Shown here piece after piece: positions 34,490 to 43,497 of a stretch of 64,000 nt of DNA. The DNA is from an uncultured bacterium. GTDB taxonomy: Bacteria > Cyanobacteriota > Vampirovibrionia > Gastranaerophilales > Gastranaerophilaceae. The DNA lies in NCBI GenBank assembly GCA_900551965.1, contig URYF01000002.1, forward strand, positions 1 through 64,000. The letters are read 5' to 3'. The number at the start of each line of letters is the position of its first letter. The stretch's first letter is position 1. The translations under genes and the position numbers were made by a program. Below the pieces are notes generated by a model. That model had not been told where the DNA came from and did not search any database. It saw nothing but the letters and a program-made list of their open reading frames with translations.

Positions 34490-36040
34490 TTAGCATTTGG
34501 TAACAGCATCAATAATATTAGAGCCCATTTTATATTGAAGTGCCTGCATTAGATGAAGCTGTAAAATATCTTCACTGCCTTCAAGATCGGCAATAGTTCT
34601 TGCAAGTTTTAAGATTCTGTCATAACGTCTGCCGGAAAGCTGGTATTTTACAACCGCAACTTTTAACATTTCACGCGATTTTTCATCAATTTTACAATAT
34701 TTTTTAATAAGATCAGTGGTTAACTCGGCATTTGTAAGAATTGACTCATTTTTATAGCGCTGAGCCTGAATTTCACGCGCTTTCACAACCCGCTTTCTAA
34801 TATCTGCAGAGCACTCTTCTTCCTCTGTTGAATTTAACAATTCAGAAGCGAACAATCTTGGGACATCAACCTGAATATCAATTCTGTCAAGCAAAGGTCC
34901 GGATAATTTTGCAAGATAACGGTTTACTTGAAAATCCGAGCAGGTGCATTGCTTTTCTCTATCCCCTAAATATCCGCAAGGACAAGGGTTCATAGCACCT
35001 AGCAGCATAAATTTTGCAGGGTACCTTACAGAATGTTTTGCTCTTGAAATAACAATTTCACCATCTTCTAAAGGTTGACGAAGAACCTCCAACACCTGAC
35101 GCGGAAATTCTACCATCTCATCAAGAAATAAAACCCCGCGGTTTGCTAGAGTAATTTCACCGGGGCGCGGAGAACTTCCCCCGCCTATTATTCCATTTGC
35201 AGATGCTGTGTGATGAACAGGTCTGAACGGGCGTTTAACAAGCAGCGGCTCATCCGGAGGTAAAAGCCCGCACACACTATAAATTTTAGTCAACTCCAAT
35301 GCTTCTGACAATTCAAGCGGCGGTAAAATCGAAGCGAAGCATTTTGCCATAAGAGTTTTACCTGAGCCCGGAGAACCTATCATTAAAACATTATGAGCAC
35401 CTGCTGCAGCTATTTCCAATGCTTTTTTCGCCTTTTTCTGACCTTTTACATCCTTGAAGTCGAACGGATAATCCTGATGGTTTTCCTGATTTAGATACTG
35501 TTTTATATCTACAACCGATGACGGAATCTTTGTTTCTATAAAATGGTTTACAACATCTGTTAAATGCTCCGCTCCATAAATATTAACATCTCCGTTTAAA
35601 GCTGCTTCTTTAGCATTAACTTTAGGAACAATGACATTTTTAACCCCTGCATCCTTTAATCCGATAACAAGCGGTAAAACCCCGTTAACACCGCGTATAG
35701 TCCCATCAAGCGACAATTCCCCAATAAACGCATAATCTTTTAACTTTTCAGCATCAAGAACTTCTTCTTCAGTTAAAATTCCAACCGCTATAGGTAAATC
35801 AAATCCTGTCCCTATCTTTTTTAAATCAGCAGGAGCAAGGTTGACAACCACTTTTCTTGAAGGGAATGAATATCCCGAATTTTTTATAGCAGATTTAACC
35901 CTGTCACGAGCTTCGTTGATTGAAGTATCCGGCAGTCCCACTATCGACATTCCCGGAAGAGAATTTACGACATCTGTTTCGACAAAAACCTCGTAAGCAT
36001 TTATTCCTATAACTGTAGCTGTTTTTACTCTATTAACCAC
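34490..36040 (-). CDS. comM: YifB/ComM-family magnesium chelatase-like AAA+ ATPase
   Basis: The protein has 516 residues, normal for the family. The N-terminal S5-fold domain (1-170; L-P-G-M-S-I-V-G-L-P-D-T-S-I-N-E-A-R) is followed by an AAA+ domain with Walker A G-S-P-G-S-G-K-T at about 222-229 and Walker B L-F-L-D-E. A zinc-like cysteine cluster (C-P-C-G-Y-L-G-D) and the C-terminal Mg-chelatase helix bundle follow. ComM promotes branch migration during natural transformation. The start is GTG, six bases after an extended -10 TATACT; it is divergent from the M16 gene. Confidence 0.9.
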   Translation of the reverse strand: MVNRVKTATVIGINAYEVFVETDVVNSLPGMSIVGLPDTSINEARDRVKSAIKNSGYSFPSRKVVVNLAPADLKKIGTGFDLPIAVGILTEEEVLDAEKLKDYAFIGELSLDGTIRGVNGVLPLVIGLKDAGVKNVIVPKVNAKEAALNGDVNIYGAEHLTDVVNHFIETKIPSSVVDIKQYLNQENHQDYPFDFKDVKGQKKAKKALEIAAAGAHNVLMIGSPGSGKTLMAKCFASILPPLELSEALELTKIYSVCGLLPPDEPLLVKRPFRPVHHTASANGIIGGGSSPRPGEITLANRGVLFLDEMVEFPRQVLEVLRQPLEDGEIVISRAKHSVRYPAKFMLLGAMNPCPCGYLGDREKQCTCSDFQVNRYLAKLSGPLLDRIDIQVDVPRLFASELLNSTEEEECSADIRKRVVKAREIQAQRYKNESILTNAELTTDLIKKYCKIDEKSREMLKVAVVKYQLSGRRYDRILKLARTIADLEGSEDILQLHLMQALQYKMGSNIIDAVTKC

Positions 36041-36046
36041 ATGGCT

Positions 36047-36052
36047 AGTATA
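36047..36052 (-). promoter_or_regulatory. extended -10 box TATACT for comM
   Basis: On the minus strand the sequence TGC-TATACT ends six bases before the comM GTG, again predicting a leaderless message. Confidence 0.45.
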
Positions 36053-36068
36053 GCATAACCCGAAATAT

Positions 36069-36097
36069 TTGTCTTTTATGTTAAATCGTGATAGACT
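36069..36097 (+). promoter_or_regulatory. promoter of the M16-like gene
   Basis: TTGTCT (36069-36074) and TAGACT (36092-36097) are 17 bases apart. The predicted start near 36104 leaves a short leader that contains the GGAGAG ribosome site. Confidence 0.5.
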
Positions 36098-36121
36098 AAT
36101 TAAATGGAGAGCTTATAAATT

Positions 36122-37336
36122 ATGATTAAAGAAATTTCAAAATTAAAAAATAATATAGAATATATCTACAAAAAAAACGATAATACCCCTAGAATGGCTG
36201 TATGCCTGAATATGTCAGTTAACGAACCGGAAAAACTTCCCGGAGTATATTCACTAATGGCAAGATTACTTTTACAAGGTACTAAAAACTATAACTCCGA
36301 AGAACTTGCAACTGAATTTGAAAAATATGCAATAGATTTTTCCAGCGAATTATTCCCCAATTACCTACGTTTGAAATTTGTATGCCTGAATGAAGATATA
36401 TCTAAAGCTATTGAACTTATGAATGAAGTAATTACAAATTCAACCTTTGAGGAATTTGAAAAAGAAAGAATTAAGTTAAAAGGCGAAATTACTGCAGAAT
36501 TAGATTCACCAAGAGCATTGGCAATGGATGCTTATTGTCGTGCTATGTATGAAAATCATTTCTATGGAAACTCAATGACTAAAATCATGGAAAACATTGA
36601 TTCTATTACCAAAGAAGACGTTACAGAAGCTTATAACTTCATATTGAATAACAGTAAAAAAATACTTGCCGTTGTCGGCGCGCTTAACAAAGATGAAATT
36701 TTACCGCAACTTGAGCAAACTATCGGCAATCTTCCGGAATCTACCGACAATAATTTCAATATTGAAAAACCAATATTAAAAGAAAAAAAAGAAATCATAA
36801 ATACAAAATCCGATATCAACCAGGCTCATATAATAAAAGGCTGGCAGGTTGAAACTTGCGGTGAAGAAGATTATCCTGTTTTAATTTTATTAAATATAAT
36901 TCTTGGAGCATGCGGACTTTCTTCCAGATTATTTATGGAACTGCGTGATAAAAAAGGTTTGGCATACGTTGTAAGAAGTTCATACGAAAACTACAAACTT
37001 GCTGCCAGTTTTATGATTTATATCGCGACAGAACCTAAAAATATCGAGGTTTCACTAAAAGGTTTCAACGAAGAGATTGAAAAAATTAAAACAATTCCGG
37101 TTTCAGAAAAAGAATTGAACGATGCAAAAAATAACCTTATCGGTAAATGCGCGTTCCTTGAAGAAACAAATATTCAGCAAGCATGTACTTTTGCAAAATA
37201 CGGTGTTGTAGGTTTTGGCTTTGATTACACGGAAAAAACAAAAGAAATGGTAAAAGCTGTAACCGCTGAACAAGTTTTACACTGCGCGCAAAAATATTTC
37301 AACGACAAATATGTACTTTCCATAATTAAACCTTAA
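36122..37336 (+). CDS. M16-family peptidase-like protein lacking the zinc motif
   Basis: The protein has 404 residues, two M16 half-domains. The catalytic H-x-x-E-H motif that should lie before L-L-Q-G-T-K (about 45-52) is absent; the sequence there reads Y-S-L-M-A-R-L-L-L-Q-G-T-K. In contrast, the C-terminal substrate-binding R/Y region is intact: S-S-R-L-F-M-E-L-R-D-K-K-G-L-A-Y-V-V-R-S at about 260-280. That is the pattern of the non-catalytic partner in heterodimeric M16 peptidases. The partner is usually the adjacent gene, but none is present here. It may have another role. Confidence 0.8.
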   Translation: MIKEISKLKNNIEYIYKKNDNTPRMAVCLNMSVNEPEKLPGVYSLMARLLLQGTKNYNSEELATEFEKYAIDFSSELFPNYLRLKFVCLNEDISKAIELMNEVITNSTFEEFEKERIKLKGEITAELDSPRALAMDAYCRAMYENHFYGNSMTKIMENIDSITKEDVTEAYNFILNNSKKILAVVGALNKDEILPQLEQTIGNLPESTDNNFNIEKPILKEKKEIINTKSDINQAHIIKGWQVETCGEEDYPVLILLNIILGACGLSSRLFMELRDKKGLAYVVRSSYENYKLAASFMIYIATEPKNIEVSLKGFNEEIEKIKTIPVSEKELNDAKNNLIGKCAFLEETNIQQACTFAKYGVVGFGFDYTEKTKEMVKAVTAEQVLHCAQKYFNDKYVLSIIKP

Positions 37337-37399
37337 CTTGTCAGCTAATAGTTTTTTCTAAGCAAATTTAAGACAATCTGAATTGAGAGGATTGTCGTT

Positions 37400-37990
37400 G
37401 TGAGAAATAAAATTGCGGAAATTACATATTTTATTTGTTTGGCAATCCTTTCTGAAATATTTCTGCCCGTATATGCTCTGAAAAACGATACCCGTATTCA
37501 AATAACCGCAAGCCTTACAGAAAATAAATATAATTCAACCGAAGAAATAGAAAACTTATTCAAAACAAATATAGAACCCCAAAACGAAATTGTCTATACA
37601 AAAGTTCCTCGCGGGCTAATTGTAAGCATTAATAGCTCCATATTCTTTGAAGAAGGTCAAGACGAAATTAAAGAAGACTCCAAAACCATTCTTAACAAAA
37701 TCGGTGAGATATTAAAAATTACAGACAAATCCTGTGTTGTTGAAGACAATTCAGGCAATAAATCCCCTCAAAGCTCAATATACCAATCAAACTGGGAGTT
37801 TTCAATCGTACGGGCTGAAAAAATTGCACAATACCTAATAAAATGCCAAAATTTAAACCCAAAAAAAATCCGTGCAATAGGGTTTGGAGAGATAATGCCA
37901 TTTAATGATAATGTTTCTTACGGGTTAAATATGAACCGCAGAATTGATTTTGTGATTCTTAACTACGAAAAAAATGTCCCTATACATTAA
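37400..37990 (+). CDS. OmpA/MotB-type peptidoglycan-binding protein
   Basis: The protein has 196 residues. A hydrophobic stretch at about 6-25 ending L-P-V-Y-A is a probable signal peptide. Residues about 75-190 form an OmpA-like domain: I-F-F-E-E-G-Q-D-E-I-K, R-A-E-K-I-A-Q-Y-L, R-A-I-G-F-G-E and N-R-R-I-D-F-V-I, the last being the conserved C-terminal peptidoglycan contact. It would anchor an outer-envelope component to the wall. The start is GTG at 37400 with GAGAGG ten bases upstream. The end overlaps the sigma factor gene by four bases, tail to tail. Confidence 0.8.
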   Translation: MRNKIAEITYFICLAILSEIFLPVYALKNDTRIQITASLTENKYNSTEEIENLFKTNIEPQNEIVYTKVPRGLIVSINSSIFFEEGQDEIKEDSKTILNKIGEILKITDKSCVVEDNSGNKSPQSSIYQSNWEFSIVRAEKIAQYLIKCQNLNPKKIRAIGFGEIMPFNDNVSYGLNMNRRIDFVILNYEKNVPIH

Positions 37991-38811
37991 ACAATAGCCT
38001 TTTGAAGACGTGATGAACGATTTTCGTTAAGAATATTTTTCAGTTTCATAATAGCTTGAGCATGAAGTTGGCACACTCGAGATTCGGACATTGAAAGAGT
38101 TTCCCCGATTTCTTTCATTGTCATGTTTTCCTGATAATACAAAACCATCAAAACACGTTCTCTTTCCGGTAAGCGTTGTAAAGCTCTTTGCAAATCGGTT
38201 TTGACATTTTGCTCTTCCATGCGCTCTTGCGGATTTAATTTATTTGAATCTTCAATAGTATCAATGATTTCCATACTATCATCAGAGGTTCCGCGTTTGT
38301 CATAGATAGAAGTTACAACAACATCTTCAGACATAATCTGGTTAACTTTATCCGGCTCCATATCAAGATAATTTGCAATTTCAGTAGTCGTAGGAACTCG
38401 TCCTAATTCCTGTTTCAAAGTTTCTGAAGCTTGTTTTATATCTTTAATTTTCTTTCTTACACTTCTTGGCAAAAAATCTTGCGATCTTATTCTGTCAAGA
38501 ATAGAACCACGAACCCTGATAAGTGCATAAGTTTCAAATCTGGTATTTTTCTGAGGAGAAAAACGCTCAATCGCATTTATCAAGCCTTCAACCCCATATC
38601 CGGCAATATCTTCAATCGAAATAGTAGCAGGTAATGTGACTTTAACACGTCCGACAACATATCTGACTAAATAAATATACTGAACAATAAGCGTATCTCT
38701 TGCGTGCTTATCAGTTTTATCAGCAAGGTATTTTGTCCACAAGCCGGTGAGTTCATCCTCTGATAAACGCTTTATACTGTTATAAGAAGAAAAATCAAAA
38801 CTTTGTTCCAT
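37987..38811 (-). CDS. RNA polymerase sigma factor, FliA/WhiG type
   Basis: About 274 residues from the ATG at 38811; a TTG four codons upstream is less likely because the GGTAGG site fits the ATG. Region 2 (L-I-V-Q-Y-I-Y-L-V-R-Y-V ... I-E-D-I-A-G-Y-G-V-E-G-L-I-N-A-I-E-R-F), region 3 and region 4 (R-L-P-E-R-E-R-V-L-M-V-L-Y-Y ... M-T-M-K-E-I-G-E-T-L-S-M-S-E-S-R-V-C-Q-L) are all present. This group includes FliA, WhiG and SigB-type factors that control flagella, sporulation or stress. No flagellar genes are nearby, so its regulon is unknown. Confidence 0.88.
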   Translation of the reverse strand: MEQSFDFSSYNSIKRLSEDELTGLWTKYLADKTDKHARDTLIVQYIYLVRYVVGRVKVTLPATISIEDIAGYGVEGLINAIERFSPQKNTRFETYALIRVRGSILDRIRSQDFLPRSVRKKIKDIKQASETLKQELGRVPTTTEIANYLDMEPDKVNQIMSEDVVVTSIYDKRGTSDDSMEIIDTIEDSNKLNPQERMEEQNVKTDLQRALQRLPERERVLMVLYYQENMTMKEIGETLSMSESRVCQLHAQAIMKLKNILNENRSSRLQKAIV

Positions 38812-38967
38812 CAACCTACCCAACTCTTCGTTCTTTCTTACATTTCTATTCTATAATATCCGCATATTTAAACATCATTTAAAAAGATGAAAACAAAGCT
38901 AAATTATTAAAGTTTTTCTAATACGTATAGTGGGTCATGATAAAAGCATGGTAAATTTAATAAAATA

Positions 38968-39687
38968 CTAATTTCTTAACTTGGCAATCTCTAGTCCAAA
39001 AATAGCTTCTATATTGATATTATTTAAAACATCCGCTATCAAAACTTCAGGCGGTAATAGCGAAATATCACCATAATCAGGAAGGGTTCCCAAAATATTT
39101 ACATTGGAATACTCTTGCAAAATTTGAGGAAAATATTTTTGTTCAAGATTGGTAGAATTTTCATCATACCGGTTAATAATTATCCCCAAAGGATTGACTT
39201 TATTTGCCTGAACATAACTTAGGGCAGACAAAACACTATCTACAGGAGCTTTAGCAGAATTAACGACAAGCACAAGCGGTAATCTTAAAGATCTTACAAT
39301 ATCAATTTCAGTCAAATACTGCGCAACCGGTACAGAAATACTGTTACACCCTTCTACAATATTACAATCAGTCATACTTGAAAGCCCTTGATACTCCGCA
39401 AAAATAGTATTTATATCAACTTTTACTCCGTCATTATACGCACTTACAAAAGGGGATTCCGTGCCTGAAAGCAGGTATGTAGAACCCGTTGTAATATTTG
39501 AATCAACCCTTTTTACCAACTCTAAATCAGGAGAAAACTTAACACCGTTCAATTCGCTTGAATTTGTTTGAATGGGTTTATAAACACATGTAGAATACGA
39601 AAGACTCTGCATTGTAGCAGCAAGTCCCGCAGTTACAACAGTTTTTCCGGATTGTCGTTCAAGCCCTGAGATAAATACGTTTAGCAT
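38968..39687 (-). CDS. BioD/CobQ-like P-loop ATPase (dethiobiotin synthetase-like)
   Basis: The protein has 239 residues. The N-terminal S-G-L-E-R-Q-S-G-K-T-V-V-T is an unusual P-loop, followed by A-A and a Y-K-P-I-Q-T segment. I-V-E-G-C-N-S matches the V-E-G-x-G switch of BioD, and P-L-G-I-I-I-N-R matches the guanine-like pocket strand. BioD closes the ureido ring of dethiobiotin; relatives act in phosphotransacetylase regulation and cobalamin synthesis. No other biotin gene is near, so the substrate is uncertain. It is 12 bases after the recombinase on the minus strand. Confidence 0.65.
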   Translation of the reverse strand: MLNVFISGLERQSGKTVVTAGLAATMQSLSYSTCVYKPIQTNSSELNGVKFSPDLELVKRVDSNITTGSTYLLSGTESPFVSAYNDGVKVDINTIFAEYQGLSSMTDCNIVEGCNSISVPVAQYLTEIDIVRSLRLPLVLVVNSAKAPVDSVLSALSYVQANKVNPLGIIINRYDENSTNLEQKYFPQILQEYSNVNILGTLPDYGDISLLPPEVLIADVLNNINIEAIFGLEIAKLRN

Positions 39688-39699
39688 ATTTTTATATTA

Positions 39700-40575
39700 T
39701 CACGAGTCTTTATTTATTGCAAAATAAACCTCTTTAAGACGCTTTTTGGTAATATGCGTATAAAGCTGTGTTGTTGAAACATCACTATGTCCCAACAATT
39801 CTTGCACAACCCTCAAATCAGCCCCGTTTTCAAGCAGATGAGTTGCAAAACTGTGCCTCAGGGTATGCGGTGAAATGTGCTTATGAATCTTTTCACCCTG
39901 TTTTTTTATAAAATTATAAATGTCCTGCCTTGAAATTTGTTTTCCGTTATCTTTTAAAAACAACATTTTTGAATTTTGTAAGCTGTTTTTTAAAACAGTC
40001 ATATCCCGAAATTTCAAATACTTTTTTAATGCAGCTTTTGCTTTTTCCCCAAACGGGACAAGTCTTTCCTTTGATCCTTTTCCAAAACATTCAATATATT
40101 TTGATTTAAGATCAATATCTCCCAATTTAAGATTAACCAGCTCCGAAACCCGCAGCCCGCAGCCGTATAAAAGCTCTACAACCAAAGATTCTTCAACATT
40201 CAAATCAGAATTTAATATTACATTCAATTCTTCAACAGTCATAACTTTTGGCAGTTTTTTTGGAAGCTTGGGCTGTTCAAGAGTCTGTGCCGGATTTTTC
40301 TGCCCGTATTCATTTGCACAAAACCATTTAAAAAAACCACGCAATGATGCAACCTTCCTGGTTACACTGCTTGGATTATATTTATCCTCGCGAAGCTTTA
40401 GGATAAATGCGTTCATATCACGACGCTCAATATCATTAAATTCGGCAACCCCGCGTGCTGTACAGAAATCAATAAAAGAAACCAAATCTCTGCGATAAGC
40501 TTCCAGTGTATTTTCACAAAGCCCTTTTTCTACTTCCAAAAATTCAAGATATTCCGATAAATATTGTATATCCAT
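39700..40575 (-). CDS. tyrosine recombinase XerC/XerD-type
   Basis: The protein has 291 residues, the usual size for Xer. A SAM-like core-binding domain covers 1-85. Catalytic residues are R in C-G-L-R-V-S-E, the H-T-L-R-H box (H-x-x-R), H in L-G-H-S-D-V-S-T-T, and the nucleophile tyrosine in L-Y-T-H. Xer recombinases resolve chromosome dimers at dif. Neighbours are housekeeping genes, not prophage, so it is a chromosomal Xer rather than an integrase. Only one Xer gene is in the window, so I cannot say whether it is XerC, XerD or the sole enzyme. Confidence 0.9.
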   Translation of the reverse strand: MDIQYLSEYLEFLEVEKGLCENTLEAYRRDLVSFIDFCTARGVAEFNDIERRDMNAFILKLREDKYNPSSVTRKVASLRGFFKWFCANEYGQKNPAQTLEQPKLPKKLPKVMTVEELNVILNSDLNVEESLVVELLYGCGLRVSELVNLKLGDIDLKSKYIECFGKGSKERLVPFGEKAKAALKKYLKFRDMTVLKNSLQNSKMLFLKDNGKQISRQDIYNFIKKQGEKIHKHISPHTLRHSFATHLLENGADLRVVQELLGHSDVSTTQLYTHITKKRLKEVYFAINKDS

Positions 40576-40606
40576 AAGTTTGATTATACTCTTTTTTCAA
40601 AATTTA

Positions 40607-41632
40607 TCAAATAGAAGAATTTGCAAGCTTAAACAAATAATCTTCTCTTGCACTGCATTTTAGTCCGGTTGGAATAAAGTTTTCCTTGAAACGTTCTACT
40701 GCGTATCTATCAGTCATGCCGGAAATATAATCGGTTACAACCCTTACTATACGCACTTCCGGGCACACATTTTTAAGCATTCCGCAGTATAAGTAGAATA
40801 ATTCTTTTATAACCCGCCTTGCCTTACGTTCTTCAAGTTTTGCTATGGATTCATCATTATAAACATTTTCAAACATCCACTCACGCAGCCTTGTTGTATA
40901 GCCCCAAGCCTCGTCACTCATTGAAATTTCAGCCTTACCGATAGAATTATGAACAATTTCTGATATCATTTTATTCAAGCGCTGACTCTGATTAGATGAA
41001 AAATAACTAATGCAATCCTTTGGCAAATCACTTTCGGAGATAACCCCTGCCCGAATTGAATCTTCAATATCATGATTAATATAAGCAATCTTATCAGCAA
41101 GCTGAACAACCTTACCTTCCGGGGTTGTCGGCTTATAGCCCCAAGAGTGCGTTCTGATACCATCAATAGTTTCTTTGCACAAATTAAGATTTTCCAAAAC
41201 TTCAACAACTCTCACACTTTGAAGATTATGGTGAAATCCGCCGTCTACAATTTCGTTTAACACACCTTCTCCGCAATGTCCAAATGGAGTATGACCCAGA
41301 TCATGACCTAAAGCAATTGCTTCAACTAAATCTTCATTCAAATCAAGAGCTCGCGCTATCGTCCTTGCAATCTGAGAAACCTCCAGAGTATGTGTAAGCC
41401 TTGTTCTAAAATGGTCATCAAACGGTGATAAAAATACCTGAGTTTTATGCTTCAAACGTCTAAATGCTTTTGAATGTAAAATTCTATCTCTATCACGCTG
41501 AAAATCCGTTCTCAAATCAGAAGGTTCTTCTTTTACTTTTCTTCCCTTGCTCAGAGCAGATTTCGTCGCTATATCACTTAAATATTCATATTCTCTTTTT
41601 TCAAGTTTCTCTCTTATGGTTAATGCGGTCAT
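40607..41632 (-). CDS. deoxyguanosinetriphosphate triphosphohydrolase-like HD protein
   Basis: The protein has 341 residues. The HD metal site is H-T-L-E-V-S-Q (about 80-86) with H-D-L-G-H-T-P-F-G-H at about 109-118 and a later D in L-A-D-K-I-A-Y. The N-terminal R-T-D-F-Q-R-D-R-D-R-I-L-H-S block is characteristic of dGTPase. Such enzymes cut dNTPs to the nucleoside plus triphosphate and keep dNTP pools in check. Its start is followed upstream by the large unknown gene at 41677, 44 bases away, and it precedes the recombinase gene by 31 bases. Confidence 0.88.
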   Translation of the reverse strand: MTALTIREKLEKREYEYLSDIATKSALSKGRKVKEEPSDLRTDFQRDRDRILHSKAFRRLKHKTQVFLSPFDDHFRTRLTHTLEVSQIARTIARALDLNEDLVEAIALGHDLGHTPFGHCGEGVLNEIVDGGFHHNLQSVRVVEVLENLNLCKETIDGIRTHSWGYKPTTPEGKVVQLADKIAYINHDIEDSIRAGVISESDLPKDCISYFSSNQSQRLNKMISEIVHNSIGKAEISMSDEAWGYTTRLREWMFENVYNDESIAKLEERKARRVIKELFYLYCGMLKNVCPEVRIVRVVTDYISGMTDRYAVERFKENFIPTGLKCSAREDYLFKLANSSI

Positions 41633-41676
41633 AACTATCCCCCCAGTTGTGATTTTATCAGAAAGTTGAAAGAGGG

Positions 41677-43419
41677 CTATACATTTTTTGGAGGATTTTT
41701 AACAACAGCAGCTTCAGCTATAACTTGTGATTTTTTAGAATTTTTATATTTTTTTAGAGCATCATCGGCAACAATACCAATTCTATTCAATACCCAGGTC
41801 GATAAAGTACCGATTATTAAGGATTTTGTTCCTGCAAACAATTTAGCATTACAATATAAAGAAACTCCAATACCTGCTAAAGCCGGGAAGCCGTATTTTA
41901 TAGCAATAGAGGTTCTCTGGTCATTATTTTCGGATTTACCAAGGTAGTACCCTAAAACCCCAAAAGAACCTAATATCGTTAAAATATCAGTAGGCGCCGA
42001 GCCTAAAATTAAATCTCTAAGTTTGCTTACAAAATCTTCTGTTTCAATATGAATTGATTTATCCAAAGATTTTATACTTTCTCTATAAGATTTTGCAATC
42101 TGGGAATACTCATCTGCGGGAAGAAGTTTTTTATAAATATCAAGAATATCCTGAATTTTACCTTGCTTAAATCCTGCAAATGTAGTTTTCAAATCTTCTG
42201 CACCTGACAATAACTTTCTTGCAGTATTTTCATCAAGAACTTTATCTGCTTGAGCATCTTTTACGTTCTTTAAAAATTTCTCTATAGAAGCTGTTATTTG
42301 CTCCTTCAATTCGGCATTTGCCTCAGGGTTTTTAACATATTTTTTAATATTACCTCTGATGTCTCTTAAATATTTTATTTTATCAGCATCTTTAAAGCTG
42401 ATAAGCTCTGTCATCTTCATAATTGTATCATCGGACTCTTTAGCCATATCTGCAAGCGAATATGATAAGTCAAGCCTATGAGCCCTAACCACTTTTTGAA
42501 GTATAGCCTTTTCTTTTGCTATTTTTTCTTCTGCAATAAATGTACTGTAAACATCTTTTGAGAAAAAGATTTTCATTTTCGCAAAAACAGATTTTAAATA
42601 TTCAAGAGATTTTTTAACCTGAAGATAGCGTTTTGTTAATGCCTTATGACTGAAATTTTTATCATAAGATTCATGCAGCTGATTGTGCATTTCGTCAAGC
42701 TGAGCAAGCCATTGAGCTTTTGTCTGGCGGATGCCGTTAATCTCAATTACTTCATATGTATTCCCCTGCATAAGTTTTTCTGATGCAGCTCTTGTAAGGA
42801 GCTGGGTTTCTCTTGCCTTGCCTGCGGTGGTTTTATATGTATTTAATACGGATTGGCGGCCTATCTTTTCAAACATTCTGGAGATAGAATCATGCACTGT
42901 TGTATATTTATTCAGGTACATAATCTTCTTGAATAACATATCTTTAAATGTTGTGAAATTATTAATTGCTTCTTTTCTTTTTAATGCAATATCTAAAGAT
43001 TTAACAATATAAATATAAAGCCTATTAGAAAAAGAAAGCCCGTCATTACTGTTCAATTTAGAATTTTGAAGTTTTTTGTCAAAGTAATCTCTTAATTTCT
43101 GAAAATTCTTAGACAGCCCTTTTGTTCCGCCCTTTAACAATAAAAACAAACCGGCAGCAGTTAAAACTGTCGCCCCTGCAATAGACCAGCCTATTAATTT
43201 CGGATTGTCTGTTTTTTGAGCTTCTGAAGGTGTGATAATACGAATTTTTGAAGATGTAAATTCATCTTCATTTCCTTTCTTTTTCTTCTTCTTATTTGAA
43301 ATCTCAGGGGATTCTTCAACCGGCGCAGGTAGCCAGTAAGCACTCGGTGTCTTTTGAGTCGTAAATTGCCCGAATGTATATACTTTATCAGATTCAATTT
43401 TAGGAATTGAATTAATCAT
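41677..43419 (-). CDS. large unknown protein with N-terminal membrane segment and coiled coil
   Basis: The protein has 580 residues and no recognised family. A polar, lysine-rich N-terminus (1-80, with a K-run at about 43-49) precedes a hydrophobic segment at about 88-108 (I-A-G-A-T-V-L-T-A-A-G-L-F-L-L-L). A long coiled-coil region runs to about 490. At about 490-550 two more hydrophobic stretches (L-T-I-L-G-S-F-G-V-L-G-Y-Y and A-L-A-G-I-G-V-S-L-Y) form a hairpin, followed by a charged tail. On the minus strand a TATAAT lies at 43439-43444. It may span the envelope with a large helical domain. Confidence 0.65.
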   Translation of the reverse strand: MINSIPKIESDKVYTFGQFTTQKTPSAYWLPAPVEESPEISNKKKKKKGNEDEFTSSKIRIITPSEAQKTDNPKLIGWSIAGATVLTAAGLFLLLKGGTKGLSKNFQKLRDYFDKKLQNSKLNSNDGLSFSNRLYIYIVKSLDIALKRKEAINNFTTFKDMLFKKIMYLNKYTTVHDSISRMFEKIGRQSVLNTYKTTAGKARETQLLTRAASEKLMQGNTYEVIEINGIRQTKAQWLAQLDEMHNQLHESYDKNFSHKALTKRYLQVKKSLEYLKSVFAKMKIFFSKDVYSTFIAEEKIAKEKAILQKVVRAHRLDLSYSLADMAKESDDTIMKMTELISFKDADKIKYLRDIRGNIKKYVKNPEANAELKEQITASIEKFLKNVKDAQADKVLDENTARKLLSGAEDLKTTFAGFKQGKIQDILDIYKKLLPADEYSQIAKSYRESIKSLDKSIHIETEDFVSKLRDLILGSAPTDILTILGSFGVLGYYLGKSENNDQRTSIAIKYGFPALAGIGVSLYCNAKLFAGTKSLIIGTLSTWVLNRIGIVADDALKKYKNSKKSQVIAEAAVVKNPPKNV

Positions 43420-43497
43420 AAAATCACTAGCCTACATAATTATAAAGGTGCAAAATAAAATAAAATTGCGCAAGTTATACAGGCATTTAAAGTTATG

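Noticed and set aside
38968..39687. GatD partner of MurT
   Set aside because: The protein is a BioD-type P-loop ATPase and lacks the Cys-His glutaminase triad of GatD.
39920..40498. A plus-strand ORF of 192 codons inside the recombinase gene
   Set aside because: It is antisense to the catalytic region of a clear tyrosine recombinase and rich in Ser/Phe as expected for a mirrored frame.
39700..40575. Phage or mobile-element integrase
   Set aside because: Size and neighbours fit a chromosomal Xer recombinase; no attachment site, phage gene or tRNA adjoins.
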